A stretch of 11,703 bases of DNA from an uncultured Oscillospiraceae bacterium. GTDB lineage: Bacteria; Bacillota; Clostridia; Oscillospirales; Oscillospiraceae. Within the stretch, counting starts at the first letter, position 1. Each line of letters begins with the position of its first letter. Location: contig CAJUSE010000043.1 of the NCBI GenBank assembly GCA_910588975.1, forward strand, positions 1 to 11,703. Direction: 5' to 3'. The notes below the pieces were generated by a model, which searched no databases, was not told the DNA's origin, and saw only the letters and a list, made by a program, of their open reading frames with translations. This document shows, one piece after another, positions 6,292 through 11,611 of the stretch. The translations under genes and the position numbers were made by a program.

Positions 6292-6343
6292 AAATGCAAC
6301 CGGTAATATTGCCTTGGCCAGGCAAGTGATAAGGGTGTGACGA

Positions 6344-7102
6344 ATGGATAAGAAGAAAGTGATCGTGGCGGACTTGGACGAAAAGCTCCGCCGGTTATTG
6401 GTGGAGGCCATCGACAACCAGGGGGATCTGGTGACGGTGGCCGAGACGGGAGATGGCGAGGCTCTGGTAGAGCTTGCCCGCCAGCGCCAGGCCGACGTGG
6501 TGGTCATGGATATGGTACTTGCCCGGATGGACGGGGTGGAGGTGCTCTCCGCTCTGGGCCAGCTGGTGCCCAAGCCCCGGGTGCTGGTGCTGTCCAGCTT
6601 TGCCACAGGCGGCGTGGCCGAGCTGTGCGCCGGCCAGGGAGCCGACTACCTGATGCTCAAGCCCTGCCGCACCACCTCAGTGGTGGAGCGGGTGAGCCAG
6701 CTGGCCCTGTCTCTGCGCCCCGGAGAGGAAGAGGAGGACAAGGGCCGTGGGCTGGAGAGCACGGTGACCGCAATCATTCACGAGATCGGCGTGCCCGCCC
6801 ACATCAAGGGCTATCAGTACCTACGGGAGGCCATCATGATCGCCGTGGAGGACATGGAGGTCATCAACGCCGTCACCAAGGTCCTCTATCCCGAGGTGGC
6901 AAAGCGCTTCGGCACCACAGCCAGCCGGGTGGAGCGGGCCATCCGCCACGCCATTGAGGTGGCATGGGACCGGGGCGATCTGGAGACGCTGCAAAAGTAT
7001 TTTGGCTACACCGTCTCCAACGCCAAGGGTAAGCCCACCAACAGCGAATTCATCGCCATGATCGCCGACCGGCTCCAGCTCCAGCGCCGGGAGAAGCCCT
7101 GA
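6344..7102 (+). CDS. spo0A: Spo0A, master regulator of sporulation
   Basis: A 252-residue response regulator controlling sporulation entry. The receiver domain (about 1-120) has phospho-acceptor D56 and the conserved K106-P107; the linker is acidic (GEEEED, about 127-132). The effector domain carries the strongly conserved Spo0A helices, including HEIGVPAHIKGYQYLREA and SRVERAIRHAIEVAW, which bind TGTCGAA boxes. Two receiver positions are unusual: the normal adjacent acidic pair is D10-L11-D12, and the usual Pro four residues after the acceptor Asp is Ala60. Phosphorylation chemistry or Mg2+ binding may differ from B. subtilis; similar divergence may exist in related gut Clostridia, which I cannot check. 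ATG 6344 follows AAGGG with 8 nt spacing. Length and synteny with spoIVB are normal, so identity is firm. Confidence 0.97.
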   Translation: MDKKKVIVADLDEKLRRLLVEAIDNQGDLVTVAETGDGEALVELARQRQADVVVMDMVLARMDGVEVLSALGQLVPKPRVLVLSSFATGGVAELCAGQGADYLMLKPCRTTSVVERVSQLALSLRPGEEEEDKGRGLESTVTAIIHEIGVPAHIKGYQYLREAIMIAVEDMEVINAVTKVLYPEVAKRFGTTASRVERAIRHAIEVAWDRGDLETLQKYFGYTVSNAKGKPTNSEFIAMIADRLQLQRREKP

Positions 7103-7112
7103 GATCAAGCGG

Positions 7113-7126
7113 GTCAATCAATTGAC
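7113..7126. other. Perfect 14-bp palindrome just after spo0A
   Basis: GTCAAT (7113-7118), CA, ATTGAC (7121-7126). It lies 10 bp after the spo0A stop. It contains a TTGACA that has no matching -10. It could be a protein-binding site or chance. Confidence 0.3.
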
Positions 7127-7140
7127 AGTAAACAACAAAA

Positions 7141-7188
7141 ATCACCCCCGGCCGGTTGACCGTATTGAGGTAACCGGCTGGGGGTGGT
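7141..7188. terminator. Long hairpin, probable spo0A terminator
   Basis: 17 bp, 7141-7157 with 7172-7188, including two wobble pairs, around a 14-nt loop in which ACC/GGT can extend the stem. The + strand tail is only TTTGCATTT, so termination may be partial. The opposite strand carries a better T-rich tail, though no gene reads toward it. Confidence 0.65.
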
Positions 7189-7251
7189 TTGCATTTCGGG
7201 GAAAAGCGCTTGCCAGTCCAGAGCTTTTTTGCTGCAAAAAATTTTTACCAG

Positions 7252-7267
7252 TGTGACCCAGGTCACA
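7252..7267. promoter_or_regulatory. CRP/FNR-family binding site
   Basis: TGTGACCCAGGTCACA is a 7-2-7 perfect inverted repeat and an exact TGTGA-N6-TCACA. This is the classical CRP/FNR-superfamily consensus, also used by clostridial relatives such as HcpR. Its centre (7259.5) lies about 42 bp upstream of the start predicted from the -10 at 7290, the class II activator position. Which regulator binds cannot be told from this window. Confidence 0.7.
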
Positions 7268-7286
7268 GACGGCGGTGGGGGAGGGG

Positions 7287-7295
7287 TGGTATGAT
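7287..7295 (+). promoter_or_regulatory. Extended -10 promoter of the glutaredoxin-flavodoxin operon
   Basis: TGGTATGAT combines a TGn extension with TATGAT (7290-7295). No -35 hexamer is recognisable 17 bp upstream (AGACGG), which fits dependence on an activator bound at 7252-7267. The predicted start is about 7302, with a leader of about 49 nt. Confidence 0.6.
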
Positions 7296-7350
7296 AGGGC
7301 CATCACAGGAGGCACAGCCCCTCAATTTAAGTAAAAAGGAGATCATTACC

Positions 7351-7638
7351 ATGGCTATCAAAGTTTACGGCACCAACCTCTGCCCCGAGACCCTCCACGC
7401 TTTGAGCGTCTTTACCCAGAACCACTACATGCCCGACTTCGTGAACATCACCGGCTCCATCCAGCTGATGAAGGAGTTCATGGCCCTGCGGGACACCCTG
7501 GACATCTACGCCGGCGCCCGGGAGCGGCACAGTGTGGGCGTGCCCCTGTTCCAGCTGGAGGACGGCAGCTACACCAATGATTCCAAGAAGGCCTTTGCCA
7601 GCGTGGGTATCGATGCCGAGCTGAGCTACAAAAATTGA
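7351..7638 (+). CDS. Glutaredoxin-like (monothiol) protein
   Basis: A 95-residue small cytoplasmic thioredoxin-fold protein. The N-terminal beta strand IKVYGT leads into an active site with one cysteine, C11 in LCPET, instead of the CxxC of dithiol glutaredoxins. A cis-proline region (GVPLFQLEDGSYTND) and a helix fit the glutaredoxin-related family. It probably handles glutathione-like mixed disulfides or small thiol transfer; partner unknown. ATG 7351 follows AAGGAG by 9 nt. It is the first gene of a transcript with the flavodoxin 19 bp downstream, under the CRP/FNR-type site, so redox or nitrosative induction is plausible. The protein call is good by fold and motif; the enzymatic role is inferred. 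Confidence 0.8.
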   Translation: MAIKVYGTNLCPETLHALSVFTQNHYMPDFVNITGSIQLMKEFMALRDTLDIYAGARERHSVGVPLFQLEDGSYTNDSKKAFASVGIDAELSYKN

Positions 7639-7657
7639 TTGAGGGGAGAAATCAACA

Positions 7658-8137
7658 GTGAAAGCATCTATTCTGTACTATTCCCGCACCGGCCACACCA
7701 AGGCCAAGGCTGAGCTCATTGCCCAGACCATGCAGGCCGAGGGCGTGGATGCCAAGGCCATCTCCATTGAGACGGTAGACGAGGCGTGGGTGAAGGCCAG
7801 CGACTGCATCGTCCTGGGCACCCCCGTCTACTACGCCGTCACCAACGAGGCCGTTGAGAAGTTCCTGGCCACTCTGGGCAAGTATGATGTGGCCGGCAAG
7901 ATCGGCGGCGCCTTCTCCTCCGCCCGGTATGCCCACGGCGGTGGGGAGATGGCCATTCAGAACATCCTGACCCGGATGCTGTTCTGGGGGATGCTGACCT
8001 ATTCCAGCGGTACCGGCTATGGCGATCCCCCCATCCATCTGGGCCCCATCGCCGTGGATGACCGGGACACCGACGAGTTCTTCCGTCTCTACGGCGAGCG
8101 GATGGCCAAGACCGTCAAGAAGTTTTTCAAGGACTGA
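7658..8137 (+). CDS. Flavodoxin family protein (WrbA/NADPH-quinone reductase-like)
   Basis: A 159-residue FMN-binding flavodoxin-fold protein. The phosphate-binding loop is SRTGHT (residues 9-14), directly after strand ILYY; TPVYYA (55-60) and FSSARYAHGGGE (86-97) match the loops around the flavin in WrbA-like quinone reductases rather than in classical electron-carrier flavodoxins. Two-electron quinone reduction in the cytoplasm is the likely role. It starts with GTG 7658 behind GGGGAG (9 nt spacing) and lies 19 bp after the glutaredoxin-like gene, so they form an operon. No clear terminator follows; 8138-8197 has only a small ACTATG/CATAGT hairpin (8162-8167 with 8174-8179) without a T-run. 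Confidence 0.9.
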   Translation: MKASILYYSRTGHTKAKAELIAQTMQAEGVDAKAISIETVDEAWVKASDCIVLGTPVYYAVTNEAVEKFLATLGKYDVAGKIGGAFSSARYAHGGGEMAIQNILTRMLFWGMLTYSSGTGYGDPPIHLGPIAVDDRDTDEFFRLYGERMAKTVKKFFKD

Positions 8138-8197
8138 GGACAGCGGATCCCCATAGGGGGCACTATGAAAAAGCATAGTTAATAACGTATCCCATAA

Positions 8198-8230
8198 TAT
8201 CTTGACAAAAGATAGATATCTGAGTATCAT
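8198..8230 (+). promoter_or_regulatory. Promoter and candidate operator of the HxlR gene
   Basis: TTGACA (8202-8207), 17 bp, TATCAT (8225-8230): a near-consensus sigmaA promoter. Overlapping inverted repeats cover it: TATCTT (8198-8203) with AAGATA (8209-8214) across the -35, and AGATA (8210-8214) with TATCT (8217-8221) in the spacer. Placement over the promoter core suggests autorepression by the HxlR protein. Start near 8237, leader about 72 nt. Confidence 0.75.
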
Positions 8231-8308
8231 GGTAACATAAGGTGCCTTCTCGCCTTGGAAACAGGACGATGGAGGAGGAAGCCACTGTGATAGGAAGGAT
8301 GAAGGGAT

Positions 8309-8713
8309 ATGTATAAGCCTAAACTGGAGAAGGAGATCCGCTGCCCCCTGGAGTACGGCCTGGATATTTTTGGCGGAAAGTGGAACGCCCGCATCCTCTG
8401 TGTGCTCAACACCCAGGGCACCATTCGCTACTCGGCCCTGCGCAAGGATCTGTGCGACATCACCGATGCCGTGCTCTCCTCAACCCTGAAAAGCCTCATC
8501 GCCAACGATATGGTGGAGCGTATCCAGTACAACGAGATCCCGCCCCGGGTGGAGTATAAGCTCAGCGACAAGGGCCGCTCGGCAGTGCCCATTCTGCAGA
8601 GCATCTGCCAGTGGTCGGGGCTCTACTACCGGGAGGAAAAGGCAGATGAGGGCCGGATGGAGCACTGCCAGCATTGTGACTACTACGGTTACGAAAAGGC
8701 GGCTCAGGGCTAA
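8309..8713 (+). CDS. HxlR-family winged-helix transcriptional regulator
   Basis: A 134-residue DNA-binding protein of the HxlR/HypR/YodB type. The conserved CPLEYGLDIFGGKWNARIL region (C12 onward) and the wing with PPRVEYKLSDKG are diagnostic. Cys12 occupies the place of the redox-sensing N-terminal cysteine found in HypR and YodB-type sensors of aldehydes, quinones and disulfide stress; C31 is a second candidate. The tail has HCQHCDYY (C120, C123), a CxxC that could bind a metal or form a disulfide. The start ATG 8309 has GGAAGG 10 nt upstream. Its promoter carries inverted repeats and shares TGAGTATC with the promoter of the next gene, so both may be targets. The flavodoxin next door is a typical regulated neighbour for HxlR sensors. 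Confidence 0.93.
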   Translation: MYKPKLEKEIRCPLEYGLDIFGGKWNARILCVLNTQGTIRYSALRKDLCDITDAVLSSTLKSLIANDMVERIQYNEIPPRVEYKLSDKGRSAVPILQSICQWSGLYYREEKADEGRMEHCQHCDYYGYEKAAQG

Positions 8714-8721
8714 ATTGGCCC

Positions 8722-8758
8722 TTGACATTTGACGGCGACCCACTATAATGTGAGTATC
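8722..8758 (+). promoter_or_regulatory. Consensus sigmaA promoter of the TSCPD gene, with shared operator word
   Basis: TTGACA (8722-8727) and TATAAT (8744-8749) are both perfect hexamers, spaced 16 bp. TGAGTATC (8751-8758) lies over the expected start site and is identical to 8221-8228 in the HxlR promoter. A strong unregulated core with an operator-like word at the start fits control by a repressor. Confidence 0.8.
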
Positions 8759-8786
8759 TACAAAAATTAGAAAAGGGGTATACATC

Positions 8787-9026
8787 ATGGTTATGGAATA
8801 CAAGCCCTCCGGCGTTTGCTCCCGGAAGATGGTCATTGACGTGGAGGAGGGCGTGGTCAAGTCCCTCGAGGTGGTCGGTGGCTGCCACGGCAACCTCCAG
8901 GGCATCAGCAAGCTGGTGGAGGGCATGAAGGTGGAGGACGTGATCTCCCGCCTGGAGGGCATCCGCTGCGGCTTTAAGCCTACCTCCTGCCCGGATCAGC
9001 TGGCCCAGGCCCTCAAGACCCTGTAA
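8787..9026 (+). CDS. Small TSCPD-domain protein (TIGR03905-like)
   Basis: A 79-residue protein carrying the TSCPD motif (residues 66-70) in RCGFKPTSCPDQLA, plus GGCHGN (31-36) and C11. The four cysteines C11, C33, C61 and C68 suggest a metal or redox site. The family is widespread in anaerobic Firmicutes as a stand-alone small protein related to a domain also found at the C-terminus of some ribonucleotide reductases; function has not been established to my knowledge. ATG 8787 has AAAAGGGG 8 nt upstream; ATG 8793 is an alternative two residues in. It has a perfect-consensus promoter and a good terminator, so its main transcript is short, with possible read-through into ogt. High expression is inferred from the promoter. 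Confidence 0.9.
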   Translation: MVMEYKPSGVCSRKMVIDVEEGVVKSLEVVGGCHGNLQGISKLVEGMKVEDVISRLEGIRCGFKPTSCPDQLAQALKTL

Positions 9027-9049
9027 GAGGTCAGAGCCAATTTACGCAC

Positions 9050-9085
9050 AAGGCGCAGAATGCCCCGGCATCCTGCGCCTTTTTT
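9050..9085 (+). terminator. Intrinsic terminator between the TSCPD gene and ogt
   Basis: AAGGCGCAG (9050-9058) pairs with 9073-9081, continued by ATGC/GCAT after an A-C mismatch, loop CCCG. A run of six T (9080-9085) follows. It ends 21 nt before the ogt ATG, with the ogt ribosome site AGGAG at 9093-9097 directly behind it. I see no convincing promoter between them, so ogt may depend on read-through. Confidence 0.9.
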
Positions 9086-9106
9086 ATGGAAAAGGAGAGA
9101 TAGAAT

Positions 9107-9640
9107 ATGGCACTGCGCTACCTGACCACTGTGGACTCCCCCCTGGGCAAGCTGACCCTGGCCAGTGACGGAGAGCATCTGACCGGACTGTGGATGGAGG
9201 GGCAGAAGTACTACGGGGGCACGCTGAAGCATGAGACAGAGGAGCGGGAGGTGCCCGTTTTTGACCTGACCCGGGCCTGGCTGGAGAAGTACTTTGCCCA
9301 CGCCGACCCCGGCCCCATGCCCCCTCTGGCCCCCGAGGGGGGCGAGTTCCGCCAGGCGGTGTGGCAGCGGCTACTGGCCATCCCCATGGGGCAGACCACC
9401 ACCTACGGCCAGATCACCCAGGAGCTGATTGCCCAGGGCCGGAAGGCCGCCGCTCAGGCGGTGGGAGGCGCCGTGGGCCACAACCCCATCTCCATCCTCA
9501 TCCCCTGCCATCGGGTGGTGGGCGCCACCGGCAGTCTCACCGGCTATGCCGGGGGCATCAGCAAGAAGCTGTGGCTGCTGGAGCATGAAGGGGTGGATGT
9601 GAGCCGGTTTTTCGTTCCCAAGAAGGGGACTGCGCTGTAA
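9107..9640 (+). CDS. ogt: Methylated-DNA-protein-cysteine S-methyltransferase
   Basis: A 177-residue suicide DNA-repair protein that moves the alkyl group from O6-alkylguanine to its own cysteine. The acceptor is C134 in IPCHRVVG; the preceding HNPISI, the helix-turn-helix-like EFRQAVWQRLLAIPMGQTTT and the downstream YAGGISKKLWLLEHEG match the Ogt/AGT C-terminal domain. Residues 1-80 form the shorter, less conserved N-terminal domain. Length is normal for Ogt. ATG 9107 follows AGGAG with 9 nt spacing. The gene lies behind a terminator and is convergent with the carboxypeptidase gene. Proximity to redox genes suggests a general damage-response block. Symbol ogt is by family; single-domain Ada-like proteins are the alternative name. 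Confidence 0.95.
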   Translation: MALRYLTTVDSPLGKLTLASDGEHLTGLWMEGQKYYGGTLKHETEEREVPVFDLTRAWLEKYFAHADPGPMPPLAPEGGEFRQAVWQRLLAIPMGQTTTYGQITQELIAQGRKAAAQAVGGAVGHNPISILIPCHRVVGATGSLTGYAGGISKKLWLLEHEGVDVSRFFVPKKGTAL

Positions 9641-9644
9641 AAAC

Positions 9645-9687
9645 AAGCCCGGAAGCACAAGCGTTGTGCTTCCGGGCTGTTTGTTTG
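9645..9687. terminator. Bidirectional terminator between convergent genes
   Basis: A perfect 15-bp stem (9646-9660 with 9664-9678), loop GCG. The + side tail is GTTTGTTTG and the - side tail reads TTGTTTTTA, so it can serve ogt from the left and the carboxypeptidase from the right. It begins 5 bp past the ogt stop and ends about 13 bp before the stop of the opposing gene. Confidence 0.9.
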
Positions 9688-9699
9688 AAAAAGGGGATG

Positions 9700-11055
9700 T
9701 TATCGGCCCCTGCCCCCCCGATAGCCGGAGGAGTTGTACCGGCCCCGCCGCCGCCGGCGGTTGCCAAAGACCAGACGGTTCAGCACAAAAGCGAGGAGGA
9801 CCAGGACCAGAACCAGCAGCAGGAGCTTCACCAGCGTGTGGCCGAAGAAGGCCTGGATGTGCTGGAGGATGTAAAGGAGCTGGGACCGCTCCAGGGTGGT
9901 GGTGGCCACCAGATCCACCGTGCCGAAGTCCCGGCCCTCGTAGCTGAGGCGAATGGTGCCCAGGACCTGGCCCTTTTGGATGGGGGCCGCCAGAGTTTCG
10001 GGCAGGTCGATGTCCCGGTCAAAGGAGGCGCTGTCCACCCCCTTGGGCAGGGTGGCCTCCAGCCCCTGGGCGGGCTGGACGGTGATGTAGTCCTGCTGGG
10101 CGCAGTAGGAGACGGGGACGGTGCGGATGGGCTCGATGGGACTGAGGACCTCGGTGCGGGAGAAGTCGTTGAAGCCGTGCTCCAGCAGGCGCTTGCTCTC
10201 GACGAAGTAGTTGGCGTCAGCTGAGGCCGAGACACTCTCCCCCTGGAGGAGGACGGCGATCATCATCCGCCCGTCCTTCTCGGCGGCAGAGGCCAGACAG
10301 TGGCCGGCTTCGGGGGTGGAGCCGGTCTTGATGCCGATGGCGTAGCGGTAGAGCAGATCGCTCCGGCCCGAGATGAAGTTGGAGATGAGGAAGTTGGTGT
10401 CGTGGGTATTCCGGGGCGGGCTCATGTTGGTGGCCGGGACGGTATAGCGCACCGAGGAGACGATCTGCCGGAACTCGGGGTGCTTCATGGCCTCCTGGCA
10501 CATCCGAGCCACGTCCCGGGCGGTGGTATAGTGGTCATCGTTGTGGTAGCCGTGGGTGTTGGCGAAGTGGGTGCTGCTCATACCCAGCTCGGCAGCCCGG
10601 GCGTTCATCAGCTCTACAAAGGCGGGGATGGTGTCGGCCACGGCCACCGCCAGGGCGTTGCAGGCCTCGTTGGCCGAGGGGATGAGGGCGCAGTTGAGCA
10701 GGTCCCGGATGGTGACGATCTCCCCCACCTTCAGCCCGGCGGTGGAGCCCCCCTCCCCAATGCCCAGGTAGAGGGTGTCCTCCAGAGTGACCTGTGTGTC
10801 CATGGTGAAGGCCCCCCGGTCCATGGCCTCCAGGGCCAGCAGGCAGGTCATGACCTTGGTGATGGAGGCGGGGTAGCGCCGCTCATCGGCGGCCTTTTCA
10901 AAGAGGACCTCGTTGTAGTCGGCGTCGATGAGGATGGCCGAAGTGGCGTTGACGTCAAAGCTGTCGTCGCCGGCGGCCAGGGCGGCAGGGGCGCACAGCC
11001 CGGTCAGCAGGATCAGGGCGAGGAAAAAAGCGGAGAGAGAATGATATTTTTTCAT
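9700..11055 (-). CDS. D-alanyl-D-alanine carboxypeptidase (peptidase S11, PBP5/DacF-like)
   Basis: A 451-residue exported penicillin-binding protein that trims the terminal D-Ala from peptidoglycan stem peptides. The three active-site motifs are intact: S64-I-T-K67, S127-A-N129 and K243-T-G245. A signal peptide covers residues 1-28 (ends ALAAG). The C-terminal beta domain follows at about 290-390. Instead of the usual amphipathic anchor helix there is a true hydrophobic transmembrane segment (about 408-430) and a strongly basic tail with RRRRRGR and RGGRGR, which should face the cytoplasm. That tail is unusual and is described as a finding. ATG 11055 follows GGGAG by 6 nt. It faces ogt and is divergent from the ComEA-like gene. 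dacB/dacF-type roles in spore cortex or vegetative wall cannot be separated here. Confidence 0.94.
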   Translation of the reverse strand: MKKYHSLSAFFLALILLTGLCAPAALAAGDDSFDVNATSAILIDADYNEVLFEKAADERRYPASITKVMTCLLALEAMDRGAFTMDTQVTLEDTLYLGIGEGGSTAGLKVGEIVTIRDLLNCALIPSANEACNALAVAVADTIPAFVELMNARAAELGMSSTHFANTHGYHNDDHYTTARDVARMCQEAMKHPEFRQIVSSVRYTVPATNMSPPRNTHDTNFLISNFISGRSDLLYRYAIGIKTGSTPEAGHCLASAAEKDGRMMIAVLLQGESVSASADANYFVESKRLLEHGFNDFSRTEVLSPIEPIRTVPVSYCAQQDYITVQPAQGLEATLPKGVDSASFDRDIDLPETLAAPIQKGQVLGTIRLSYEGRDFGTVDLVATTTLERSQLLYILQHIQAFFGHTLVKLLLLVLVLVLLAFVLNRLVFGNRRRRRGRYNSSGYRGGRGR

Positions 11056-11074
11056 AGGAAACTCCCGGATTGTG

Positions 11075-11093
11075 TGATATAATACTCGTATAT
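11075..11093. promoter_or_regulatory. AT-rich promoter core between divergent genes
   Basis: On the + strand TGATATAAT (11075-11083) is an extended -10; on the - strand TATTAT (11084-11079) is a -10 candidate 24-29 bp upstream of the carboxypeptidase ATG. Neither has a good -35, so the strand assignment is uncertain. The rest of the 185-bp gap has three short hairpins (11114-11119/11123-11128, TTGC/GCAA around 11144-11154, and 11156-11160/11165-11169). Near the ComEA-like gene is the inverted repeat GCTAT-T-ATAGC (11188-11198), which contains a TATTAT. Confidence 0.35.
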
Positions 11094-11240
11094 GGACTGC
11101 CGGGGCGGCTTTTGGCCCAATATGGGCCGGTCAGGCCCCCTTTTGCGGCAGCAAACGGGCTTTTGCCCGCCATTTTGAAGTATTACAGCTATTATAGCAG
11201 ACCAAAGCGGGCGGCGCAACGGGGAGGAGGTTACAATTTG

Positions 11241-11609
11241 ATGAAGATTTCCTCCAGGGAGAAGCTGATTTTGGCCCCTGCCGCCCTTTTTCTGGCCTTC
11301 TTGGCGGGCTGGCTCTGCCGGGGATGGCTGGGCCGGCCCATCACAGTGGAGACCCAGCGGATGCTGACACCGGGGGCGGCAGTGACCACCCTTCCTGCCC
11401 CCACAGAGACGGGACGGGTGAACATCAACCGGGCTACGGCGGAGGAGCTGACGGCCATCCCCGGCATCGGGGAGCATCTGGCCCAGGCCATCGTTGCCGA
11501 GCGGGAGCAGGGTGGGCCCTACCTCTACCCCGAGGACCTGATCCGGGTCAAGGGCATTGGGCCGGAGAGCGTGCAGGAGCTTTTAGACTACATCACGGTG
11601 GGGGAATGA
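11241..11609 (+). CDS. Short ComEA-like helix-hairpin-helix protein
   Basis: A 122-residue membrane-anchored DNA-binding protein. An N-terminal hydrophobic segment (10-30) puts the rest outside the membrane; a flexible linker of about 28 residues leads to a helix-hairpin-helix pair beginning VNINRATAEEL, with PGIG (74-77) and KGIG (104-107) hairpins. This is the ComEA DNA-receptor domain of natural competence. The SLBB domain normally lying between anchor and HhH is missing, so this is a short form; a role in uptake is inferred. ATG 11241 has GGAGGAGG 10 nt upstream; the adjacent in-frame TTG 11238 has a slightly better spacing (7 nt) and cannot be excluded. The next gene begins right at its end, so the two are probably co-transcribed. 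Confidence 0.85.
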   Translation: MKISSREKLILAPAALFLAFLAGWLCRGWLGRPITVETQRMLTPGAAVTTLPAPTETGRVNINRATAEELTAIPGIGEHLAQAIVAEREQGGPYLYPEDLIRVKGIGPESVQELLDYITVGE

Positions 11610-11611
11610 GT

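Noticed and set aside
8165..8182. Five-codon mini-ORF (MKKHS) after the flavodoxin
   Set aside because: AGGGGG is only 4 nt upstream and the ORF coincides with a small hairpin; it lies upstream of the HxlR promoter, so it is not a leader peptide of that gene.
9664..11082. Plus-strand frames antisense to the carboxypeptidase
   Set aside because: Gly/His/Val-rich shadows of a gene with all three active-site motifs intact on the other strand.
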